Notes: generated from the letters alone by a model not told the origin. A stretch of 64,000 nt of DNA from Paenibacillus ferrarius (GCF_002027705.1 NZ_MBTG01000001.1:248001-312000); one strand, 5' to 3'; positions 18,326 to 27,945 are shown, numbered from the stretch's first letter. Numbers and translations are program-made.

Positions 18326-19582
18326 GTGATTAAATACCGCTTACATAATGGATTGCGAGTCGTCATGGAAGAAATCCCTACATTTCGATCGGTTACTTTC
18401 GGAATTTGGGTAAAGACGGGCTCACGCAATGAATCTCAAGAATTGAACGGCATCTCGCACTTCATTGAGCATATGCTGTTTAAGGGGACAGAGCGTCATT
18501 CAGCGAAAGATATTGCTGAGATCTTCGATGGTATCGGAGGGAATGTGAATGCATTCACATCGAAGGAATACACTTGCTATTATGCCAAAGTGTTAGATGA
18601 ACATCTGCCGCTTGCGATGGATGTGCTCTCGGATATGTTTTTCCATTCCTCTTTTGACGAAGGGGAGTTGGAGAAAGAAAAGAAAGTCATTTACGAAGAA
18701 ATTTCCATGTATGAAGACACGCCTGACGATTTGGTTCACGATTTATTGGCGAAGGCTTCCTATGGATCACATCCGCTAGGCTACACCATTCTTGGGACAG
18801 AAGAGAATCTGTCGAAAATGAAATCCGATGATCTCCGAAACTATATGAGACAGCATTACAATACAGAGAATACAGTACTCAGTATTGCTGGAAATATTGA
18901 CGATAGCGTTCGGGAATTGATCGAGAAGCATTTTGGCGAATTCGCAACCACAGGCATTGAAACGAGCTATGATGCGCCAGATTTCATTGGTGACTTGATT
19001 TTCCACGCGAAAAAAACAGAACAAAATCATATTTGCCTCTCTTTGCCGGGACTTTCACTGCAAGAGGAGAATTTGTATCCCATGGTGCTTCTCAATAACG
19101 CGATTGGCGGAGGCATGAGTTCCAGGCTGTTCCAAGAAATCCGTGAAAAACGCGGGCTCGCTTATTCGGTGTATTCGTATCACTCCTCACATATCGATAG
19201 TGGGATGTTTACAATCTATACGGGTACAGCACCAAAGCAAACACAAGAAGTGCTTGAAGTGACGATGGAGCTTCTCCAAGATATTGCGCTGAAAGGCATG
19301 ACGGATTCCGAGCTGAAGAAAGGCAAAGAACAGCTGAAGGGCAGCTTGATTCTTAGCTTAGAGAGCACGAGCAGCCGGATGAATCGTTTCGGGAAAAATG
19401 AATTGATGACAGGCAAGCATTATAGTCTTGACGAAATGATTGAGCGAATCGAAAGCGTTCAGATGGAGCATATTCGCGCATTAACGAAATCCTTGTTCGC
19501 GACACCATTTGCGTTATCCATGGTAGGAAATTCGGATGATGTCATCAACGGCTTCAGGAGGGATCAGCTTGTCTCTCTCTAA
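18326..19582 (+). CDS. ymxG: M16-family zinc protease (MlpA/YmxG type)
   Basis: Zinc peptidase of the insulinase/mitochondrial processing peptidase family. About 418 residues with the inverted zinc motif HFIEH (H45, E48, H49) and the second M16 domain carrying [22 protein letters not shown]. The GTG at 18326 is preferred over the TTG at 18323 because the AGGAGG (18313-18318) spacing is then 7 nt. B. subtilis carries an M16 gene at the same position between ylxY and the dpa genes. The end overlaps dut by 14 nt, so the two are translationally coupled. Confidence 0.92.
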   Translation: MIKYRLHNGLRVVMEEIPTFRSVTFGIWVKTGSRNESQELNGISHFIEHMLFKGTERHSAKDIAEIFDGIGGNVNAFTSKEYTCYYAKVLDEHLPLAMDVLSDMFFHSSFDEGELEKEKKVIYEEISMYEDTPDDLVHDLLAKASYGSHPLGYTILGTEENLSKMKSDDLRNYMRQHYNTENTVLSIAGNIDDSVRELIEKHFGEFATTGIETSYDAPDFIGDLIFHAKKTEQNHICLSLPGLSLQEENLYPMVLLNNAIGGGMSSRLFQEIREKRGLAYSVYSYHSSHIDSGMFTIYTGTAPKQTQEVLEVTMELLQDIALKGMTDSELKKGKEQLKGSLILSLESTSSRMNRFGKNELMTGKHYSLDEMIERIESVQMEHIRALTKSLFATPFALSMVGNSDDVINGFRRDQLVSL

Positions 19583-20024
19583 GTACGAAGTCCAAATTAA
19601 ACGCGTTGCCGGTCAAGAAGATATTCTTCTGCCCCAAAAAATGTCCAAAGCAGCCAGTGGATATGATCTGCATGCCGCCGTTAGTGAGCCAGTTGTATTA
19701 GCTCCGGGAGAGCGTAAGCTGATTCCAACCGGTTTTGCGCTCAGCATGCCGCCGGAATTGGAAGCGCAGATCCGTCCGCGAAGCGGCCTTGCTTATAAAC
19801 ACGGCATTACGACGCTGAATTCTCCGGGAACCATCGATGCTGATTACCGCGGCGAAGTGAAGGTATTGCTGATTAACCACGGTCAGGAGCCATTCACGAT
19901 CGGCCGGAATGAACGTATTGCTCAGATGGTATTCCAGCTTGTACCCCAAATCGAGCTTGCCGAGGTTTCTGAATTAACAGAAACGGTGCGTGGAGCAGGC
20001 GGCTTCGGTCATACAGGACGTTAA
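19569..20024 (+). CDS. dut: dUTP diphosphatase (dUTPase)
   Basis: Hydrolyses dUTP to dUMP and PPi, keeping uracil out of DNA and supplying dTMP synthesis. 151 residues from a TTG at 19569 that has AGGAGGG 6 nt upstream; the in-frame ATG at 19536 has no such site. Trimeric dUTPase motifs are in order: [39 protein letters not shown] and the glycine-rich C-terminal arm [11 protein letters not shown]. Coupled to the M16 protease gene; followed by a terminator that isolates the dpa operon. Confidence 0.97.
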   Translation: MSLSKYEVQIKRVAGQEDILLPQKMSKAASGYDLHAAVSEPVVLAPGERKLIPTGFALSMPPELEAQIRPRSGLAYKHGITTLNSPGTIDADYRGEVKVLLINHGQEPFTIGRNERIAQMVFQLVPQIELAEVSELTETVRGAGGFGHTGR

Positions 20025-20055
20025 ACCGAGCTTGTAACATAGACAAAGAAACAGA

Positions 20056-20085
20056 GGCCATCTTCCAGCGGAAGGTGGTCTTATT
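20056..20085 (+). terminator. Terminator after dut
   Basis: 11-bp stem with two G-U pairs (20056-20066 with 20070-20080), then TTATTTG. It separates vegetative dut from the sporulation dpa genes. Confidence 0.7.
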
Positions 20086-20115
20086 TGTTGTCAATCAAGT
20101 ATCGAAAGGAATAGC

Positions 20116-20143
20116 ACCCATCTTTAGGCGAACGCATACTATA
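20116..20143 (+). promoter_or_regulatory. Sigma-K-type promoter of dpaA-dpaB
   Basis: CATACTATA (20135-20143) matches the sigma-K -10 CATAnnnTA, with AC at 20116-20117 spaced 17 bp, as in the sigma-K -35. The B. subtilis spoVF operon is expressed in the mother cell under sigma-K, so placement and sequence agree. Confidence 0.6.
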
Positions 20144-20181
20144 ACGTATCGAAACGGACCGAGAAAGGGGTGTAAGCAAGA

Positions 20182-21081
20182 ATGCTTACTGGGATTTCGG
20201 TTGCATTTATGGGTGGGGACGCCCGGCAACTAGAAGTAATTCAGAAATTTACGGAGTTAGACGCAACAGTGACATTAATCGGCTTTGATAATCTCGGGAG
20301 GCAATTCAGCGGCGTCTCCAGTGCGAAGCTTAATCCTGATCTGCTTCAAACAGTGGACGTACTGATATTACCTGCTGTAGGTACGGATGATTCAGGACAA
20401 GTGGAATCTGTGTTCTCAACTGAAGAGCTGAGGCTGACAGGCGATCACATGGCCTCACTGCCTAAACATGCCAAGGTGTATACAGGGATGGCCAAAAGCT
20501 TCCTGAAGAAGCTTTGTACTGAGCATAACATTGAACTCGTAGAGTTATTTGAACGGGATGATGTAGCGATTTACAACTCCATTCCGACAGCTGAGGGCGC
20601 GCTTATGATGGCGATTCAGAATACGGATATTACCATTCATGGGTCCGTTTGTATGGTGTTAGGTTTTGGGCGCACCGGTTTTACAATGGCCAAAACATTG
20701 CAAGGATTAGGGGCAACCGTGAAGGTTGGCGTGAGGAAGCCAGAGCATTTTGCAAGGGCGTGGGAGATGGGTTTTCAGCCTTTTTATACAAAAGACTTGT
20801 ACCCGGAAGTGGGGAATATTGACTTGCTTTTTAACACAATTCCGACTATGATAGTCACAGCGCAAGTTATTACCAATATCCCACATCGCGCGCTCATCAT
20901 CGATTTGGCTTCCAAACCCGGCGGAACGGACTTCCGATTTGCCGAGAAAAGAGGCATTAAAGCGATGCTGGCGCCCGGTTTACCTGGCATCGTCGCCCCC
21001 AAAACAGCTGGCCGCATCATGGCGAACACGCTTAGTCAGCTGATCGAGGAAGACTTCAAAGACAGGAGCGATGTGGAATGA
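20182..21081 (+). CDS. dpaA: Dipicolinate synthase subunit A
   Basis: With DpaB makes dipicolinic acid from the lysine-pathway intermediate (4-hydroxy-)tetrahydrodipicolinate, in the mother cell during sporulation. 299 residues: an N-terminal family domain (GISVAFMGGDARQLEVIQ) and a Rossmann NAD(P)-binding domain with VLGFGRTGFTMA. ATG at 20182, AGAAAGGGGTG upstream, overlapping dpaB by 4 nt. Immediately followed by dpaB and then by asd-dapG-dapA, which make the substrate. Confidence 0.97.
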   Translation: MLTGISVAFMGGDARQLEVIQKFTELDATVTLIGFDNLGRQFSGVSSAKLNPDLLQTVDVLILPAVGTDDSGQVESVFSTEELRLTGDHMASLPKHAKVYTGMAKSFLKKLCTEHNIELVELFERDDVAIYNSIPTAEGALMMAIQNTDITIHGSVCMVLGFGRTGFTMAKTLQGLGATVKVGVRKPEHFARAWEMGFQPFYTKDLYPEVGNIDLLFNTIPTMIVTAQVITNIPHRALIIDLASKPGGTDFRFAEKRGIKAMLAPGLPGIVAPKTAGRIMANTLSQLIEEDFKDRSDVE

Positions 21082-21671
21082 ATTGGCAAGGGAAAACGGT
21101 CGGTTACGCGTTAACCGGTTCTCACTGTACGCTGGAAGAAGTCATGCCTCAGATTAAGAGATTTGTAGATGCAGGTGCTCGTGTGATCCCCATTGTTTCC
21201 AATACGGTAATGACAACGGACACACGTTTCGGCAAATCTGCCGATTGGCAGCAGCAAATCAAGGATATTACAGGGAATGATATTATTTCTACCATTGTAG
21301 CTGCGGAACCTTTAGGGCCATCCAAGCTGCTTGATGTTATGGTTATTGCGCCATGCACAGGGAATACGACTAGTAAACTAGCGAATGCAATGACAGAAAG
21401 TCCTGTATTGATGGCAGCCAAAGCGCAAATGAGAAATTTGCGGCCACTCGTTTTAGCTATTTCCACCAACGATGGACTTGGCCTTAACGCGATGAATATT
21501 GCAAAGCTTCTTACCACCAAAAACATTTATTTTGTTCCATATGGTCAAGATGCCCCAGGAGCGAAGCCAAATTCGTTGGTTGCTCGGATGGACTTGATTA
21601 TGGAAGCTTGTGAAGCGGCTTTGGAAGGTAAGCAATTGCAACCCATGATTATTGAGAGATTTCAATATTAA
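21078..21671 (+). CDS. dpaB: Dipicolinate synthase subunit B
   Basis: Flavoprotein-like subunit of dipicolinate synthase. 197 residues, flavodoxin/HFCD-type fold: GKTVGYALTGSHCTLEEV at the N-terminus, VIAPCTGNTTSKLANA, and NDGLGLNAMNIAKLL. ATGA overlap with dpaA. The pair gives spores their calcium dipicolinate, hence heat resistance. Gap to asd is 35 nt with no terminator, so the sigma-K transcript may run into asd. Confidence 0.97.
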   Translation: MNWQGKTVGYALTGSHCTLEEVMPQIKRFVDAGARVIPIVSNTVMTTDTRFGKSADWQQQIKDITGNDIISTIVAAEPLGPSKLLDVMVIAPCTGNTTSKLANAMTESPVLMAAKAQMRNLRPLVLAISTNDGLGLNAMNIAKLLTTKNIYFVPYGQDAPGAKPNSLVARMDLIMEACEAALEGKQLQPMIIERFQY

Positions 21672-21706
21672 TGCATATATAATTCTTGAAGGGGAGAAAC
21701 CAGCAT

Positions 21707-22744
21707 ATGTCCACCCAGAAGCTTTTTAATGTTGCCGTTGTAGGCGCTACAGGCGCTGTAGGGGAACAAATCATCCGACTATTAGAAGAACGGAATTTCC
21801 CCATTAAGGAATTAAAATTACTTTCATCGGCCCGTTCAGCTGGCGTAAAGCTGCCTTTCAAAGGTCAAGATATTGTCGTACAAGAAGCAACTCCAGAGAG
21901 CTTCCAAGGCGTAGACATTGCGTTATTCAGCGCTGGCGGGGATGTAACGAAGGCATTAGCACCTCATGCTGTTGAAGCAGGTACGATCTGTATTGACAAT
22001 ACAAGTGCGTATCGTATGGATCCAGATACACCTTTGGTTGTCCCAGAAGTCAACGTCGAGAAAATCAACGAGCACAAAGGAATCATTGCGAATCCGAATT
22101 GCTCCACCATCCAAATGGTAGCCGCTCTGAAGCCGTTATATGACCGTTACGGGATTTCTCGGGTGATTGTTTCTACGTATCAAGCCGTATCCGGTGCTGG
22201 TGCCAAAGCGATTAACGAAATGTTGAGACAGTCCAAAGAAGTGTTAGCGGGCAACGATGCCAAGCCTGACATTTTGCCTGTAGGCTCATTGCCGGTGAAA
22301 CACCAAATCGCATTTAATGCAATTCCGCAAATCGACAAGTTTCTAGATAATGGTTTTACAAATGAAGAAATGAAAATGATTCTTGAAACCAAAAAGATTA
22401 TGGGCGATGAGTCCATTGAAGTCACAGCAACTTGTGTTCGGATTCCGGTTGTATACGGACATTCCGAATCGGTTTATGTGGAATTAATAGAAGATTTCGA
22501 TATCGAAGAAGTCAAAACGCTGCTTGCCAATGCGCCAGGAATTGTTCTTGTTGACAATCCGGCAGAGCAGCAGTATCCTCTTGCAACGGATGCAGCCGGT
22601 AAATTGGAAACTTTCGTTGGACGTGTACGTCGTGATCTAAGCAACCCTAAAGCGCTAAATATGTGGATTGTTTCAGATAATTTACTAAAGGGTGCAGCTT
22701 GGAATGCTGTACAAATTGCTGAATATATTGCTATAGAGCAATAA
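21707..22744 (+). CDS. asd: Aspartate-semialdehyde dehydrogenase
   Basis: Reduces aspartyl phosphate to aspartate semialdehyde, the branch point to lysine, diaminopimelate, threonine and methionine. 345 residues. NADP-binding VGATGAVGEQ at the N-terminus and the catalytic cysteine 132 in NPNCSTIQ. The ATG at 21707 has AAGGGGAG about 10 nt upstream; the longer in-frame TTG at 21686 overlaps that site and is rejected. Part of the dpa-asd-dapG-dapA group. Confidence 0.98.
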   Translation: MSTQKLFNVAVVGATGAVGEQIIRLLEERNFPIKELKLLSSARSAGVKLPFKGQDIVVQEATPESFQGVDIALFSAGGDVTKALAPHAVEAGTICIDNTSAYRMDPDTPLVVPEVNVEKINEHKGIIANPNCSTIQMVAALKPLYDRYGISRVIVSTYQAVSGAGAKAINEMLRQSKEVLAGNDAKPDILPVGSLPVKHQIAFNAIPQIDKFLDNGFTNEEMKMILETKKIMGDESIEVTATCVRIPVVYGHSESVYVELIEDFDIEEVKTLLANAPGIVLVDNPAEQQYPLATDAAGKLETFVGRVRRDLSNPKALNMWIVSDNLLKGAAWNAVQIAEYIAIEQ

Positions 22745-22790
22745 TCAGCATACTGCGATGTTCAACATGCAGTGAATATGGGGGAAACTC

Positions 22791-24008
22791 ATGCGAATCC
22801 TTGTTCAAAAATTCGGAGGTACTTCGCTTTCCACCGCATCAGCTAGAGAACACGTTATTGGACATATTCAAGACGCACTAAGCCATCCCTATAAGTTAGT
22901 TGTTGTGGTATCTGCGATGGGAAGAAAAGGAGAACCCTATGCAACGGATACGCTCCTTGATCTAGTTCGAAAGAACGGAGAGGGGCTGCCGGCGAGGGAA
23001 CTCGATATGCTCATGGGCTGCGGAGAATTAATCTCTGCAGTGCATTTGTGCAGTCTTTTGCAAGCAAGAGGCATTCGATCAACGGTTTTGACTGGTGGGC
23101 AAGCTGGCATTCAGACGAATGAAGAATACGGCAACGCCAAGATTATCGCGATGCAGCCTAATCGGATTCTTGAATTATTGGAGCAAGATCAGGTTGTTAT
23201 TGTTACCGGGTTTCAAGGCAAATCAAGCCAAAATGAGCTGACAACCTTAGGCCGTGGAGGTAGTGATACTTCGGCTACGGCTCTTGGCGCGGCGCTTAAG
23301 GCTGAGATTGTTGATATTTTTACAGACGTGAATGGGATCATGACAGCGGATCCAAGAATTGTAGAAGACGCCAAACCTCTGGTTCGGGTGAGCTTTGCAG
23401 AAATTTGCAATATGGCTCATAATGGGGCGAAGGTCATCCATCCTCGTGCTGTTGAGGTTGCGATGCAAGCGAATATTCCTATACGTGTTCGCTCCACATT
23501 TTCCAAAGAAGAAGGGACCTTGGTCACCGCTTCTGACAGTATGCCGAGCGAACCCAACCAAGTAAGAGACCGCTTCGTAACAGGAATTGCTCATTTTACG
23601 AATATCACACAGATTCAGGTGGCTGCTGTAGAAGGTCACTTCGACCTTCAGCTTCGTGTATTCAAAACGATGGCTCAGCACCAAATCAGTGTTGATTTTA
23701 TAAACGTGAACCCCTCCGCCGTTGTATATACGGTGTTTGATTATGAAGCAGACAGAGCGCTTAAGCTGCTAAGGAGTCAAGGCTACGAACCTAAGGCATT
23801 GAGTGGTTGTGCCAAAGTATCTGTCATTGGCGGTGGAATGAACGGCGTTCCAGGGATTATGGCTCATATTGTTGAAGCTTTAACTGTAGAAGATATCCGT
23901 ATCCTTCAGTCAGCCGATTCCAATACGACGATTTGGGTGCTTGTTCAAGGCGAAGATATGATTAAATCTGTTAAAGCATTACATCATAAATTTAATTTAT
24001 CCAAGTAA
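22791..24008 (+). CDS. dapG: Aspartate kinase, DapG type
   Basis: Phosphorylates aspartate, first step of the aspartate family. 405 residues: kinase domain beginning VQKFGGTSLSTASARE, with GRGGSDTSATALGAALKAE, then two ACT domains (about 265-400). The isozyme in this gene position in B. subtilis is the diaminopimelate-inhibited DapG. ATG at 22791 with ATGGGGGAAACTC upstream. A small hairpin lies in the asd-dapG gap. Feeds dapA directly downstream. Confidence 0.96.
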   Translation: MRILVQKFGGTSLSTASAREHVIGHIQDALSHPYKLVVVVSAMGRKGEPYATDTLLDLVRKNGEGLPARELDMLMGCGELISAVHLCSLLQARGIRSTVLTGGQAGIQTNEEYGNAKIIAMQPNRILELLEQDQVVIVTGFQGKSSQNELTTLGRGGSDTSATALGAALKAEIVDIFTDVNGIMTADPRIVEDAKPLVRVSFAEICNMAHNGAKVIHPRAVEVAMQANIPIRVRSTFSKEEGTLVTASDSMPSEPNQVRDRFVTGIAHFTNITQIQVAAVEGHFDLQLRVFKTMAQHQISVDFINVNPSAVVYTVFDYEADRALKLLRSQGYEPKALSGCAKVSVIGGGMNGVPGIMAHIVEALTVEDIRILQSADSNTTIWVLVQGEDMIKSVKALHHKFNLSK

Positions 24009-24034
24009 AACAGAAGATTCTGGAGGTGTAAACG

Positions 24035-24898
24035 GTGGATTTTGGAAGAGTAATCACAGCAATGGTCACTCCGTTTGATGAGCAATTGCAAGTCAATTGG
24101 GACCAAGTAGAACCACTTATCAACTATTTGATTGAAGAACAACAATCAGATAGCCTTGTTATTTGCGGGACCACTGGAGAGGCGCCTACATTAACAGACG
24201 ATGAGAAACTTAAACTTATTGAATTATCCGTTCGTTACACACGCGGCCGCTGCAAAATTATCGCAGGAACTGGAAGTAATGACACCGCACACACCGTACA
24301 TTTTTCTCAAAAGGTAGAGAAGCTGGGTGTCGATGGCCTACTCATCGTTGCTCCTTACTATAACCGTCCGTCTCAGGAAGGGTTATTCCAACATTTCAAA
24401 GCAGTGGCTGAGTCTGTTCAGACAGCTGTTATTTTGTATAACGTGCCTGGACGCACAGGTGTCAATTTGGATGCGGAGACGACAGTTCGTCTTTCTCAAA
24501 TTTCCAATATTGTTGCAACCAAAGATTGCGCCAATACGGATCAGTTGACTCGCATAGTGGCTGAAGCCGCTCCTGGATTCCTTGTCTATAGCGGGGATGA
24601 CAGCAGTGCATTGCCAGCTTTAGCGGTTGGCTGCCAAGGAATTATCAGTGTTGCAAGTCATGTGATTGGAAAAGAAATGCAATCTATGATAAAGTATTAT
24701 TTAGAAGGCAACGTTCAGCAAGCTGCTGAACTACATCGTAAGCTTCATCCTGTTTTTACTGGCATTTTCCGTGTACCGAGTCCTGCGCCAATTAAGCATG
24801 CTCTTGCACTGAAAGGCATTCAAACAGGAGGCGTAAGACTTCCGTTGGTTCGCGTATCCGAGCAAGAAGGACAATTCATCCAATCACTTTTTGTATGA
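24035..24898 (+). CDS. dapA: 4-hydroxy-tetrahydrodipicolinate synthase
   Basis: Condenses pyruvate with aspartate semialdehyde, committing flux to diaminopimelate (peptidoglycan), lysine and, in sporulation, dipicolinate through DpaAB. 287 residues. Schiff-base lysine 163 in VATKDC and tyrosine 135 in YNVPGRTG are in place, with CGTTGEAPTL at the N-terminal strand. GTG start at 24035 behind GGAGGTG. Last gene of the operon, followed by a terminator. Confidence 0.98.
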   Translation: MDFGRVITAMVTPFDEQLQVNWDQVEPLINYLIEEQQSDSLVICGTTGEAPTLTDDEKLKLIELSVRYTRGRCKIIAGTGSNDTAHTVHFSQKVEKLGVDGLLIVAPYYNRPSQEGLFQHFKAVAESVQTAVILYNVPGRTGVNLDAETTVRLSQISNIVATKDCANTDQLTRIVAEAAPGFLVYSGDDSSALPALAVGCQGIISVASHVIGKEMQSMIKYYLEGNVQQAAELHRKLHPVFTGIFRVPSPAPIKHALALKGIQTGGVRLPLVRVSEQEGQFIQSLFV

Positions 24899-24913
24899 TA
24901 ACGCCTAATGAAT

Positions 24914-24943
24914 CGGTGCTTCCGGCATCGGTTTTCTTTTTTT
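24914..24943 (+). terminator. Terminator after dapA
   Basis: CGGTGC-TTCCG-GCATCG hairpin followed by GTTTTCTTTTTTT. Confidence 0.8.
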
Positions 24944-24970
24944 GGGGAAACTAATGTAATCGGTATTAAC

Positions 24971-25000
24971 TTGTATTTGTAGTTTTTTTTCATGTATAAT
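24971..25000 (+). promoter_or_regulatory. Sigma-A promoter of rnjB
   Basis: TTGTAT (24971-24976), 18 bp, TATAAT (24995-25000), just past the dapA terminator. Confidence 0.75.
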
Positions 25001-25067
25001 GGTTGCAAGTGACTAGTTCGGTTTTTCATTTAAAATTCGTCGTCCAATCTAAGAAGGAGGTATATTC

Positions 25068-26744
25068 TTGTCCAAAAAAAATATTGATAAACTTTTGATC
25101 TTCGCTCTTGGCGGCGTGGGCGAAATCGGAAAAAATATGTATTGCGTTCAGTATGCGAACGATATCATCGTCATTGATAGTGGATTGAAATTTCCAGAGG
25201 AGGACATGCTGGGGATTGACATTGTCATTCCGGATATCGGGTACTTAACAGAGAATCGGGATAAAGTACGCGGAATCATTATCACGCATGGCCATGAAGA
25301 TCACATCGGCGGCTTACCTTATGTGTTGAAGCACCTTAATGTTCCCTTGTATGCCACTAAATTAACCATGGGACTTATCGAAGCTAAACTGAAGGAAGCG
25401 AATTTGCTCGGAACTACGAACCGCATTCTGATTAACTCGGAATCCGTTCTTTCCTTAGGTGTTCTTACAGCATCTTTCTTCAAAACGAATCACAGTATTC
25501 CTGACTCTGTTGGGGTGGCTCTGGATACACCAGAGGGGGTAGTTGTTCATACTGGAGACTTTAAGTTTGATCAAACCCCTGTGAACGATCAATACGCTGA
25601 CTTGCATCGCATGGCAGAAATCGGGAAGAAGGGCGTACTTGCCTTGCTTTCAGATAGCACCAATGCGGAACGTCCTGGTTACACAGGATCCGAGCGCAGT
25701 GTAGGGATTGAAATTGAAGAAGTATTCCGTAAAGCTAAGCAAAGAGTTGTTATTGCGACATTCGCATCGAACATTCACCGTGTTCAACAGGTGTTTGATG
25801 CTGCCGCGGCAACAAATCGTAAAGTAACCGTAATTGGTCGTAGTATGGTTAATGTCGTTTCCATCGCTAGCGAGTTAGGGTACTTGCACATTCCGGATGG
25901 TATGCTGATTGAGCCAGAGGAAGTAAACAAGCTTGCTGCTGACCGTGTTGTTATCCTTTCTACAGGAAGCCAAGGAGAGCCAATGTCTGCTCTCACAAGA
26001 ATGGCACGTTCCACTCACCGCAAAATTGATATTTTGCCAGGTGATACGGTCATTATTGCGGCGACTCCAATTCCGGGTAACGAGCGTTATGTAGGTCGCA
26101 CAGTTGATGAGCTATTCCGAATTGGCGCTAATGTCATTTACGGCCCAGGTTCGGTTACTGGGGTTCACGTATCGGGTCACGGCAGCCAAGAAGAATTGAA
26201 ATTAATGCTCAATCTGATAAAGCCTAAGTATTTTATTCCGATTCATGGCGAATATCGCATGCTGCGTCAACACGCCATTCTTGCCGAATCTGTCGGTATT
26301 CCTAAAGAAGATATTTTTATGTGCGATATTGGCGACACTGTCGAAATTCAAAATGGCGCTGCTCGTAAAGGTTCCAAAGTTCAAAGCGGCAATATTTTGA
26401 TCGATGGACTGGGCGTTGGAGATGTAGGCAACATTGTGTTGCGCGATCGGAAGCTATTGTCGCAAGACGGTATCCTTGTGGTTGTCGTTACACTCAGCAA
26501 ACAAGATGGCAAAATTTTATCCGGACCGGATATCATCTCACGCGGATTCGTCTATGTACGCGAATCTGAGGGCCTCTTGGAAGAAGCCAATCGTATCGTA
26601 ACGAATACATTAACGAAACTTATGAATGAAAATGTAAATGAATGGGCATCTTTAAAAACAAATGTCAAAGATGTTCTCGGACGTTTTTTATATGAACAAA
26701 CCAGAAGAAGACCAATGATCCTTCCAATTATCATGGAAGTCTAG
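25068..26744 (+). CDS. rnjB: Ribonuclease J
   Basis: Metallo-beta-lactamase/beta-CASP nuclease with endo- and 5'-3' exonuclease activity in RNA processing. 558 residues. Metal ligands in THGHEDHIGG (H74, H76, D78, H79), then VVHTGDFKFDQTP, the beta-CASP region, and IPIHGEYRMLRQH. TTG start at 25068 with AAGGAGG upstream. Gene order dapA-X-tepA-ylzJ-spoIIIE makes it the RNase J2 (RnjB/YmfA) orthologue rather than RnjA; the J1/J2 split cannot be proved from this sequence alone. Confidence 0.93.
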   Translation: MSKKNIDKLLIFALGGVGEIGKNMYCVQYANDIIVIDSGLKFPEEDMLGIDIVIPDIGYLTENRDKVRGIIITHGHEDHIGGLPYVLKHLNVPLYATKLTMGLIEAKLKEANLLGTTNRILINSESVLSLGVLTASFFKTNHSIPDSVGVALDTPEGVVVHTGDFKFDQTPVNDQYADLHRMAEIGKKGVLALLSDSTNAERPGYTGSERSVGIEIEEVFRKAKQRVVIATFASNIHRVQQVFDAAAATNRKVTVIGRSMVNVVSIASELGYLHIPDGMLIEPEEVNKLAADRVVILSTGSQGEPMSALTRMARSTHRKIDILPGDTVIIAATPIPGNERYVGRTVDELFRIGANVIYGPGSVTGVHVSGHGSQEELKLMLNLIKPKYFIPIHGEYRMLRQHAILAESVGIPKEDIFMCDIGDTVEIQNGAARKGSKVQSGNILIDGLGVGDVGNIVLRDRKLLSQDGILVVVVTLSKQDGKILSGPDIISRGFVYVRESEGLLEEANRIVTNTLTKLMNENVNEWASLKTNVKDVLGRFLYEQTRRRPMILPIIMEV

Positions 26745-26777
26745 GCTCGAACAGTCACTTGAACCTATGCAAATAGT

Positions 26778-26812
26778 AAAACCCTCTCCTTTGCTGGAGA
26801 GGGTTTTTTTCA
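26778..26812 (+). terminator. Terminator after rnjB
   Basis: ACCCTCTCC (26781-26789) pairs perfectly with GGAGAGGGT around a 6-nt loop, ending in T7. Confidence 0.92.
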
Positions 26813-26835
26813 TTTGTTTTGAGGCGGTATTTCAT

Positions 26836-26865
26836 GCATGAAAGCTGGCAAATTTATTCATACTA
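26836..26865 (+). promoter_or_regulatory. Sigma-G-type forespore promoter of tepA
   Basis: GCATG (26836-26840), exactly 18 bp, CATACTA (26859-26865): a perfect fit to the sigma-G consensus GHATR-N18-CATnHTA. It sits between the rnjB terminator and tepA, giving a leader of about 65 nt. Confidence 0.7.
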
Positions 26866-26934
26866 TGGGAGATTATGATCCGTACATGCTGATGAAACCA
26901 GTTTACAATAGCAGTACGATAAGGGGGACTAACT

Positions 26935-27669
26935 ATGGCAGAGCCAACAGGACCGAAACAGCAGGAACCGGAAACAGAGGAGGGGAAAAAGAACCCTATC
27001 CTTGAGAATATTCAACAGTTAGGTCAAACCAATACGCTTTCAGGCGAATCTAATATTTTCTGTCTAACCATTATTGGACAAGTGGAAGGGCACATCGTAC
27101 TGCCGCCGCAAAATAAGACGACCAAATACGAGCATTTGATTCCTCAACTCGTGGCTGCAGAACAAAATCCGAAAATTGAAGGTGTCATGATTATCCTCAA
27201 TACAGTGGGAGGAGATGTTGAAGCGGGATTGGCGATAGCGGAAATGGTAGCGACACTGTCCAAACCTACGATTGCCTTGGTACTAGGAGGAGGTCACAGT
27301 ATAGGGGTGCCGATTGCTGTATCAGCGAATTATTCCATCATCGCGGAAACCGCGACGATGACCATCCATCCCATTCGATTAAATGGTCTCATTATTGGGG
27401 TGCCGCAAACATTTGAGTATTTGGATAAAATGCAGGAACGTGTCGTTCGATTCGTTACGAAGCATTCGAATGTCACCGAGGAGAAGTTTAAAGAACTCAT
27501 GTTCAAGACGGGGGAGCTAACAAGAGACATCGGGACAACCGTAATTGGCATTGATGCAGTGAAATATGGTCTGATTGATCAAGTAGGCGGCATTGGAGAT
27601 GCCATTCGTGAACTGAATAAACGGATAGAAGACAAGAAAGCTTCTTCAGGAGGAGGTTTGGTACAATGA
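26935..27669 (+). CDS. tepA: TepA, ClpP-like serine protease homologue
   Basis: 244 residues of ClpP/crotonase fold. Probable nucleophile Ser122 in GGGHSIGVP and His145 in [10 protein letters not shown] are visible. The N-terminus is charged and proline-rich ([16 protein letters not shown]) with no signal peptide, so a cytosolic enzyme is likely. From memory, the B. subtilis homologue YmfB is linked to spore outgrowth; the perfect sigma-G-type promoter upstream agrees with a forespore role. ATG at 26935 with ATAAGGGGGACT upstream; ends in a 4-nt overlap with ylzJ. Confidence 0.9.
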   Translation: MAEPTGPKQQEPETEEGKKNPILENIQQLGQTNTLSGESNIFCLTIIGQVEGHIVLPPQNKTTKYEHLIPQLVAAEQNPKIEGVMIILNTVGGDVEAGLAIAEMVATLSKPTIALVLGGGHSIGVPIAVSANYSIIAETATMTIHPIRLNGLIIGVPQTFEYLDKMQERVVRFVTKHSNVTEEKFKELMFKTGELTRDIGTTVIGIDAVKYGLIDQVGGIGDAIRELNKRIEDKKASSGGGLVQ

Positions 27670-27902
27670 TTCATTCGGTCGTCCCCATGGAAGTTATTTT
27701 TGATGGGATGGAAACGTACGCTCCCAAATATCTTGAGGTCCAGCAGGGGGGGATTTCCATGCAGATAGAACCGATCGACGGGTTTCAGGCACGGATCATC
27801 CGATTGTACAGCTGCAATCCTCAGGATTATTTGAACAATCAATATGCCCCTGGCACTATTATTTCTTATAGTCCTGTGGCTGAGAAGCATTTACCTATTT
27901 AA
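27666..27902 (+). CDS. ylzJ: YlzJ-like protein
   Basis: 78 residues of the YlzJ-like family, function unknown. Begins [14 protein letters not shown] and contains IQPIDG-like core residues ([16 protein letters not shown]). The ATGA overlap with tepA suggests coupled translation and probably the same forespore timing. Located between tepA and spoIIIE in B. subtilis as well. Confidence 0.88.
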   Translation: MIHSVVPMEVIFDGMETYAPKYLEVQQGGISMQIEPIDGFQARIIRLYSCNPQDYLNNQYAPGTIISYSPVAEKHLPI

Positions 27903-27936
27903 AGCGCTGTTCCTGTATCATCCCTCAAGTCCAATA

Positions 27937-27945
27937 TGGTATAAT
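27937..27945 (+). promoter_or_regulatory. Extended -10 promoter of spoIIIE
   Basis: TGGTATAAT at 27937-27945, a TGn extended -10; no good -35 is visible. It directly precedes the GGGGGTGA site of spoIIIE, giving a leader of under 25 nt. Confidence 0.6.

Noticed and set aside
21672..21706. Lysine riboswitch or T-box ahead of asd-dapG-dapA
   Set aside because: The gap is only 35 nt, far too short, and no conserved riboswitch elements are seen.
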